A DNA stretch of 9,799 bases, from NCBI GenBank assembly GCA_021413665.1, contig JAIOPW010000183.1:1-9799 (forward strand), written 5' to 3'. The notes under the pieces were generated by a model. That model did not search any database, was not told the DNA's origin, and saw nothing but the letters and a program-made list of their open reading frames with translations. Made by a program: the position numbers and the translations under genes. The stretch comes from Rhodocyclales bacterium (GTDB lineage: Bacteria > Pseudomonadota > Gammaproteobacteria > Burkholderiales > Rhodocyclaceae). Positions 5,352 through 9,799 of this stretch are shown here, piece by piece; position 1 is the stretch's first letter, and each line of letters opens with the position of its first letter.

Positions 5352-6872
5352 ATGTCGGTGAGAAGCTGCGTGGACAAGAAGCGGCTGTTGAGGGAGCTTC
5401 CGCTGTTCTGCGACCTCGCTTCGGAGAATCTTGGTGAACTGGAGAGCGGGTCGCAAATCCTGGCGTGTCAAAGGGGGCAGACCATCTACATGGTCGGCAA
5501 TCCGGCGAGGCGGATGTACATCGTTCTTTCCGGTCAGGTAAAGCTCTCCGTGGCGAGCAATCGGGGCAACGAGAAAGTCATCGATGTGATCGAGGCCGGG
5601 CGGTCATTCGGCGAGGCCGAGCTCTTCGGCGGCCAGCGCTACCTTGCCGGGGCTCAGGCGGTAAAGCCGACACAGTTGCTGTGCATTTCCGGGGCACACC
5701 TGCGCCGCGCCATGAAAATGGATTCGCGTATCGCGGTACGCATCATCAGGGTGCTGTCGCAACGCCAGATCGAGATGGAAGCCGAGCTTGCTGCGAGCCA
5801 TTTGAGTTCCGGCAACCAACGACTGCTGGACTTTTTCCTCGGCTTGGCCGGCCCGGGCCGCGACCTTGTCGGGGAAACGCAGGTGACCATCGGTATCAGC
5901 AAACGGCTTTTGGCCTCGCGCTTTGACATGCAGCCGGAAACGCTGTCACGCACGTTGCGCGAGTTGTCCGACGCCGGCTTGATCGCGGTCGATGGGGGCC
6001 GCATCCGCTTGTTCAACGCCCGGATCGGGCGCTACCTTGCGGATGAATCCTTTTCGCAGGCGATCGTCCTGCCTGAACTCAACCGCCTTTCGCACGCGGG
6101 TGCGGGGGGGTATCCGACATTTGCCGATTCAGCCGGCCCACCCGGGTTGATTGCGGAGTTCGGGCCCGCGTGTGACGCGATCAACATGGCCGGACGCCAG
6201 CGTATGTTGTCGCAGCGTATGGCGAAATCATGGTTGATGCTGGAGCGCGGTGTGTTGTCGCGCCGGGCGAGGCTGATCCTGCGACAATCGATCAGTTTGT
6301 TCGACATCCAGCTCAATGAGCTGGCCACCCGCTCGAACAGCGCCGAGATTTGTACCGCTCACGCCGGCCTCAAGGAGGCGTGGCAGCCCTACCGCGCGCT
6401 GCTTGATTCCGAGCCGACCCGTAAAGGTGCGCTGGAACTGTTCAGCATCAACGAAGAGGTGCTCGCTGCGGCGCAAAGGCTGACGTTGAGCTTCGAGAAG
6501 GCCGACGGCACCGCAAAGGGCCGGCTGGTCAATCTGGCCGGGCGGGAACGCATGCTGTCGCAGAGCATGGTCAAGTACTTCATGTTTCGACGCATGGGCA
6601 TACGGGTATCGAAATGCCGGGCGAAACTTGAAGACGCAAACAATGAGTTTTCCGCCGCCTTGGTCGAACTCACCTCGGTGACCCAGGGCAAGCCGCGGAT
6701 CACCGCTGAACTGGACCGGGTGAGCGGGTACTGGGGCATCTTGCGGTCGGCGTTGGCGGTCGGGAACGACATGGAATTCGCCGCCACGGCGCGCAAGGCG
6801 TTTACTGCGAGCGAGAACCTGCTACAGCGGATGGACAAAGCCGTCGAGCTGTGCGCTGGACTGCCCGGCTGA
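5352..6872 (+). CDS. Crp/Fnr-family regulator fused to two PilJ/NarX-like nitrate/nitrite-sensing modules
   Basis: A 506-residue cytoplasmic protein; the ATG follows GGGGGAGA at 5340-5347. Residues about 10-135 form the cyclic-nucleotide-binding-like beta roll (RGQTIYMVGNPARRMYIVLSG), then a dimerisation helix (to about 155) and a winged helix-turn-helix at about 170-222 (GISKRLLASRFDMQPETLSR). Glu196, Ser199 and Arg200 give the FNR/DNR E-x-x-S-R reading head. Cysteines at 6, 20, 39 and 111 do not form the FNR [4Fe-4S] pattern, so the N-terminal half looks more DNR-like. The extra C-terminal 260 residues hold two copies of the PilJ/NarX P-box: INMAGRQRMLSQRMAK at 277-292 and VNLAGRERMLSQSMVK at 393-408, each in a helical module of about 115 residues. 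P-boxes in NarX/NarQ bind nitrate and nitrite, normally in the periplasm; no membrane segment is present here. Divergent from nirS, with a shared FNR box, it likely controls nirS and itself. Confidence 0.9.
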   Translation: MSVRSCVDKKRLLRELPLFCDLASENLGELESGSQILACQRGQTIYMVGNPARRMYIVLSGQVKLSVASNRGNEKVIDVIEAGRSFGEAELFGGQRYLAGAQAVKPTQLLCISGAHLRRAMKMDSRIAVRIIRVLSQRQIEMEAELAASHLSSGNQRLLDFFLGLAGPGRDLVGETQVTIGISKRLLASRFDMQPETLSRTLRELSDAGLIAVDGGRIRLFNARIGRYLADESFSQAIVLPELNRLSHAGAGGYPTFADSAGPPGLIAEFGPACDAINMAGRQRMLSQRMAKSWLMLERGVLSRRARLILRQSISLFDIQLNELATRSNSAEICTAHAGLKEAWQPYRALLDSEPTRKGALELFSINEEVLAAAQRLTLSFEKADGTAKGRLVNLAGRERMLSQSMVKYFMFRRMGIRVSKCRAKLEDANNEFSAALVELTSVTQGKPRITAELDRVSGYWGILRSALAVGNDMEFAATARKAFTASENLLQRMDKAVELCAGLPG

Positions 6873-6900
6873 GATACCGGGGCAAGCCAGCGCATCGCCC

Positions 6901-8814
6901 TTACTGCTTCGGTTGGAAGGCCATCGAGCGGGCCGAGATGGTGAAGGCGTCGGAGAAGCACATGCCTTCCTCGGCACCCTGACTCTTTAGCGTCGGGAAG
7001 ATGGCCTCGACCATCTTGACCGAACCGCAGGCATAGATTTCGTGGCCCCTGAGGTCGGGGAAGTCTTCCAGGATGGCTTCATGTACCAGACCGGTGCGAC
7101 CGCTCCACTGGTCTTCCGGCGCGGCATCCGAGAGTACCGGGATGAAGTGGAAGTTGTCGTGCTCGCGCGCCCAGCCGGTCGGCAGCTCGGGCAGATAGAG
7201 GTCGGCCAGCTTGCGTACGCCCCAATAGAGGTAGATGGGGCGCTTGAGGCCGCGATGGAAGGCATCTTCGACCATGCTCTTGACCGGAGCAAAACCGGTG
7301 GCGCCGGCAACGAAGACGATCGGGCGCTCGGATTCGCGCAAGGCGAAATCGCCCAGCGGGCCATCGAACCTGACGGTATCGCCTACCTTCATCTGTTCGA
7401 ACACATGAGTGGTGAAGCGACCCCCAGGCATCAGGCGGATCTGCAGTTCGATCAGGTCCGCCTGGTGCGGCGGATTGGCGAAGGAGAAAGCGCGGCGCTG
7501 GCCATCGTTGAGGATGATGTTGATGTACTGCCCGGCCTTGAAGGGAACGTGCTTTCCGGCCGCCAGCTTGAGCATGACCCGCATGACGTCGTGGGTGAGC
7601 TTTTCCATCTTCACCACATGGGAGGTGTATTCGCGGCTGGCGACGGCCAGGGCCGGCGCGTCATAGTCGATTTCGACATTCCCCAGCGCGGTGGCGCAGC
7701 ACAGCAGCACCTTGCCTGCGGCCCGCTCTTCCGCGGACAGGGCGCTCGGCTGGTAGAGACCGGGGTCTACGTTGCCGCTGAGCACCGTGCATTTGCAGTT
7801 GCCGCAGCCGCCATTGCGGCATTCGTAGGGCAGGTTGATATCCTGGCGCAGGCCGGCATCGAGCAGGGTCTCGTCGAAGCGGATGGCGACCGCCCTGTGG
7901 TCTGGGCGGAAGGTGACAGTGGCTTCGGCTTTGCCGGCGCCCATGCGCTTGGGTGGTAGCCAGGGGGCGAGGAACAGCAGCAGCGACAAGCCGACGATGC
8001 CGAACCACAGATGCAGGGGATTGACGACATAGACCAGCGCCAGCACCGGCATCTGGAACCAGTCGAAAGCGATGTTGGTCGGCACCACCAGCAGGTTGGC
8101 CTCGCCACCCTGGCTGACCACGGGTTTCACCAGTGCCAGTACCACGAACATCAGGGTGAAGGCGATGGCGATCGGACGTGGTGGATTGACGTGCGCCCGC
8201 GGCACCCGTTGCACATGTATCCAGGCGAGGACGCCGGCGATCAGCGGCGCACCGATGTGGATAAAGGCAAGAAGGGTAAACAGCCGGCTGGTGACGTTTT
8301 CCTGATAGATGAAATTGCGGATCAGGGTGCCGTTGAACATCGGCAGGATGTCGAACCATTCGGCGGTGGCCACTACCACGAACTGAGCCAGCTTGTCCCA
8401 CACCAGCATGAAGCCGTTGAGTCCGGAAATATATACCAGCCAGATCAGGGCGACGCCGGTGGCCCAGGAAAACCACCTGAAGCCGCGGTAGCGGTCGTAG
8501 GCGAAGTGCCGCAGCATGTGCAGCAGCATGGTCAGGATCATGCCGTCGGTGGCGTAGCGATGCACGCTGCGCATGATGCCGCCGGCCCACCACTGGTTGT
8601 GGGTGATGCGCTCCACCGATTCGTAGGCATCGTGCACCGCGGTATCGGTGAAGATGTAGAGGTAGAGTCCGGTGCCGATCAGCAGCCAGAACTGCCAGAA
8701 ACTGATGGTGCCCAGATGGTAGAAAGGGTTGATCTTCTCGCCGAAAGCGACATTGAACAGGTTCTCGGCGCGCATGAAGAACCAGCGCACGAGTTTTTGG
8801 AGGAGAGTCAGCAT
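6901..8814 (-). CDS. Diheme cytochrome b - [2Fe-2S] ferredoxin - FAD/NAD(P)H reductase fusion
   Basis: A 637-residue three-part protein. Residues 1-290 are a bc1/b6f-type cytochrome b of about six helices. His85 and His99 (SVHRYATD, LLHMLRH) in helix B pair with His186 and His200 in helix D, each pair 14 apart, for two stacked hemes. A subunit IV-like part follows, where the Qo PEWY motif reads AFDWF. Positive PPKRMGAGK then puts the rest in the cytoplasm. Residues 298-385 are a plant-type [2Fe-2S] ferredoxin: Cys332, Cys337, Cys340 (CRNGGCGNC) and Cys372 or Cys373. Residues 395-630 are a ferredoxin-NADP reductase-like unit: RAFSFANPP for flavin (441-449), GGRFTTHVF, nucleotide site VAGATGFAPVKSM (502-514), and YACGSVKMVEA. 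It probably moves electrons from NAD(P)H to membrane hemes and then quinone or a periplasmic acceptor. No Rieske or cytochrome c1 gene is adjacent. Read after the 165-residue unknown. Confidence 0.9.
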   Translation of the reverse strand: MLTLLQKLVRWFFMRAENLFNVAFGEKINPFYHLGTISFWQFWLLIGTGLYLYIFTDTAVHDAYESVERITHNQWWAGGIMRSVHRYATDGMILTMLLHMLRHFAYDRYRGFRWFSWATGVALIWLVYISGLNGFMLVWDKLAQFVVVATAEWFDILPMFNGTLIRNFIYQENVTSRLFTLLAFIHIGAPLIAGVLAWIHVQRVPRAHVNPPRPIAIAFTLMFVVLALVKPVVSQGGEANLLVVPTNIAFDWFQMPVLALVYVVNPLHLWFGIVGLSLLLFLAPWLPPKRMGAGKAEATVTFRPDHRAVAIRFDETLLDAGLRQDINLPYECRNGGCGNCKCTVLSGNVDPGLYQPSALSAEERAAGKVLLCCATALGNVEIDYDAPALAVASREYTSHVVKMEKLTHDVMRVMLKLAAGKHVPFKAGQYINIILNDGQRRAFSFANPPHQADLIELQIRLMPGGRFTTHVFEQMKVGDTVRFDGPLGDFALRESERPIVFVAGATGFAPVKSMVEDAFHRGLKRPIYLYWGVRKLADLYLPELPTGWAREHDNFHFIPVLSDAAPEDQWSGRTGLVHEAILEDFPDLRGHEIYACGSVKMVEAIFPTLKSQGAEEGMCFSDAFTISARSMAFQPKQ

Positions 8815-8963
8815 GGTCTTTGTCCGCGCAGAAGGATGGGGATTAACGTGGAATACGCTCGTTGTGATGAACGAAGTACCCCGTCAGTGTCGAGCGTAGC
8901 GAGCCAACATCCGCAGCGACGCGCCAGCTATGCCGGCCGTCTTGCTGCGCAGGAGCTTCATCA

Positions 8964-9001
8964 GTCACCCCCGCCCGGGCGGGGGTTGGGGGGTGGGGGA
9001 G
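8964..9001. repeat. C/G-rich intergenic hairpin repeat, copy A
   Basis: CCCCCGCCCGGGCGGGGG at 8968-8985 is a perfect palindrome, followed by TTGGGGGGTGGGGGAG. On the minus strand the unit reads as C-rich runs, then GGGGGTGACTGAT. A related unit at 9598-9627 ends GGGGGTGACGAT in the same orientation. Such C-rich units recur between genes in betaproteobacteria. Here it sits in the 211-base gap between the unknown gene and the cytochrome b fusion, where it could attenuate transcription or stabilise upstream mRNA. Confidence 0.6.
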
Positions 9002-9025
9002 TTCAATGCGCATTTGTCTTTGCAT

Positions 9026-9523
9026 TTACTGGAAGAACAGGCCGCCCTTGTCGGGGTTGAAGTCGACCACCAGCACCTGCGCCGGCTTCAGCGTGACTTG
9101 CGCTTCCTTGACGAAGTTGAAGCCTGGATTGACCAGGTTGTCGTTCATCTTGACCGCGAGCTGGTAAGTGCCGGCTTTCACCTCGAAGCGCTTGTAGACG
9201 GTGGAGATGCCGTCCTTCGATAGTCCGGTGGGATGCATTACCGTTTCGAACATCTGCTTGCCGTCGAGTTCGAGCACCAGCTTTATGTCGGAGCGGCCGC
9301 GCGGACAATCCAGCGGCGCGCGCATGTTGGGCGGCAGCTTGGCCAGCTCTTCGGGCGTGCGCCTGCGACACTCGCGACCGCCGAGGTGGCTCATCGACAG
9401 CTTGATGAGGGCAACGTCGCCCGGAATCTGCCTGTAGGTGGGCGAGGTCGAGAAGTAGCCGATGAAGGTGGCGAATGCGCCGTACAGGATTATCTGCCCG
9501 ACGATGGCGGCGGGTTTAGCCAT
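9026..9523 (-). CDS. Membrane-anchored protein of unknown function
   Basis: A 165-residue protein; the ATG at 9523 has AAGGA eight bases upstream. A single N-terminal helix, AAIVGQIILYGAFATFIGYF (residues 5-24), lacks a clear cleavage site and so probably anchors it to the inner membrane with the rest in the periplasm. The exported part has two cysteines (Cys52 in GRECRRR, Cys73 in LDCPRGRS), a LPPNMRAP motif, and then alternating strands (DIKLVLELDGKQMFE, STVYKRFEVKAGTYQLAVKMND, AQVTLKPAQVLVVDFN), suggesting an Ig-like or beta-sandwich fold. I recognise no named family. It lies 211 bases upstream of the cytochrome b fusion on the same strand, with a C/G-rich repeat between. A periplasmic accessory or acceptor role for that protein is an inference from position only. 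Confidence 0.8.
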   Translation of the reverse strand: MAKPAAIVGQIILYGAFATFIGYFSTSPTYRQIPGDVALIKLSMSHLGGRECRRRTPEELAKLPPNMRAPLDCPRGRSDIKLVLELDGKQMFETVMHPTGLSKDGISTVYKRFEVKAGTYQLAVKMNDNLVNPGFNFVKEAQVTLKPAQVLVVDFNPDKGGLFFQ

Positions 9524-9574
9524 GATGAGTTCCTTCGCAGGGCCGTCCCAAGATGGAACAGCCAGGGGTATGGA

Positions 9575-9589
9575 GCGGGCATTGCCCGC
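9575..9589. other. Short hairpin upstream of the unknown membrane-anchored gene
   Basis: GCGGGC-ATT-GCCCGC is a 6-bp GC stem with a 3-base loop, 52 bases before the start codon at 9523. No T run follows, so it is not a clear terminator. It could be part of the leader or of a composite repeat with the adjacent unit at 9598-9627. Confidence 0.35.
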
Positions 9590-9597
9590 GGACTATC

Positions 9598-9627
9598 GTC
9601 ACCCCCTGGAAGGGGGATGGGGGGAAG
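9598..9627. repeat. C/G-rich intergenic hairpin repeat, copy B
   Basis: GTCACCCCCTGGAAGGGGGA and the following G-rich run form a short stem (CCCCCT-GGA-AGGGGG) and share with copy A (8964-9001) the GTCACCCCC edge and the trailing G-rich tract, in the same orientation. It lies just past the stop of the partial gene at 9632 and upstream of the 165-residue gene. Possible roles are transcript 3' end stabilisation or partial termination between the two genes. Confidence 0.55.
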
Positions 9628-9631
9628 GTGG

Positions 9632-9799
9632 TCATGTTCTTCTCCGGGAGTAGGCGGGAGGCCTGGTGCTTGCTGTGGTTTCTGATTCGAGTTTGGCCCT
9701 GAAGGCGCTGACGGCGGCGGCGAGTTGCTTGCCGTCGGTGCGCGATGCCTCGACGAGTTGCAGGCGGTCCAGGGGTACCAGCGCGCGCAGATGCGGTTC
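9632..9799 (-). CDS. C-terminal end of an unidentified protein (5' truncated by window edge)
   Basis: Reading the minus strand from the right edge gives 55 codons and then TGA at 9634-9632. The visible part begins EPHLRALVPLDRLQLVEASR, continues TDGKQLAAAVSAFRAKLES, and ends in a low-complexity, basic tail (TTASTRPPAYSRRRT). The first two-thirds would form amphipathic helices. The stretch KQLAAAVSAFRAKL is loosely like the final helix of chemoreceptors (..LVEAVSVFRL), but this is too little to name the gene. It is the upstream neighbour of the 165-residue unknown, in the same direction, 108 bases away, and could be part of the same transcript. Confidence 0.5.
   Translation of the reverse strand, partial: EPHLRALVPLDRLQLVEASRTDGKQLAAAVSAFRAKLESETTASTRPPAYSRRRT

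Noticed and set aside
5352..5685. Possible FNR-type [4Fe-4S] cluster in the Crp/Fnr regulator
   Set aside because: Cysteines at 6, 20, 39 and 111 lack the close N-terminal triple spacing of FNR.
6873..6900. Terminator between the regulator and the cytochrome b fusion
   Set aside because: The 28-base gap shows no stable inverted repeat.
8815..9025. Small gene (about 60 codons) in the gap upstream of the cytochrome b fusion
   Set aside because: The frame runs through the G/C-rich repeat, has no good ribosome binding site and no gene-like composition.
7042..9060. Plus-strand open frames at 7042-7959 and 8011-9060
   Set aside because: They are antisense to the cytochrome b fusion, whose hemes, cluster and flavin motifs are all intact; the translations look like antisense shadow.
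1..9799. tRNA, rRNA, CRISPR, transposase or phage genes
   Set aside because: No cloverleaf, regular spaced repeats, or transposase/integrase-like frame was seen on either strand.

Overview
The window reads as a chromosomal segment of a denitrifying bacterium, most likely a betaproteobacterium of the Rhodocyclales type (Thauera, Azoarcus or Dechloromonas-like). This rests on high G+C content, a cytochrome cd1 nitrite reductase, a NirN-like cytochrome d1 biogenesis protein, FNR/DNR-type regulation, and short C-rich hairpin repeats of a kind seen between genes in betaproteobacteria. The genus is an inference. I see no rRNA, tRNA, CRISPR array, transposase or phage gene.

Layout. Bases 2-181 (+) are the last codons of a cytochrome d1 family protein, best read as NirN and probably the end of a heme d1 biogenesis operon. 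A solo HicA-like gene follows (242-523, +). A compact minus-strand operon then encodes a Sco1/SenC copper chaperone lipoprotein (1869-1288), a DUF1318/YdbL-like periplasmic protein (1269-832) and a small Cys-rich lipoprotein (806-534). Divergent from Sco is a 444-residue, about 12-helix heme-copper oxidase superfamily subunit I homologue (1963-3297, +). It keeps the heme histidines but seems to lack the His-His pair that binds CuB. A perfect 17-bp hairpin separates it from convergent nirS (5145-3406, -).

Between nirS and a divergent regulator gene (5352-6872, +) lies one perfect FNR/DNR box, TTGATGAATATCAA. Possible -10 elements lie at equal distances on both sides of it. The regulator fuses a Crp/Fnr DNA-binding protein to two PilJ/NarX-like nitrate/nitrite-sensing modules. 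Convergent with it is a minus-strand operon: the tail of an unidentified gene (9799-9632), a membrane-anchored protein of unknown function (9523-9026), and a 637-residue fusion of bc1/b6f-type diheme cytochrome b, plant-type [2Fe-2S] ferredoxin and FAD/NAD(P)H reductase (8814-6901).

Working model (inference). An N-oxide-responsive regulator controls nirS and itself from one box. NirS reduces nitrite to NO. The divergent heme-copper oxidase homologue, with Sco alongside for copper or thiol chemistry, may act on NO or O2. The cytochrome b fusion may pass electrons from cytosolic NAD(P)H into the membrane chain. The most novel candidates are the altered-site heme-copper oxidase homologue, the Crp-PilJ-PilJ regulator and the Rieske-less cytochrome b fusion.
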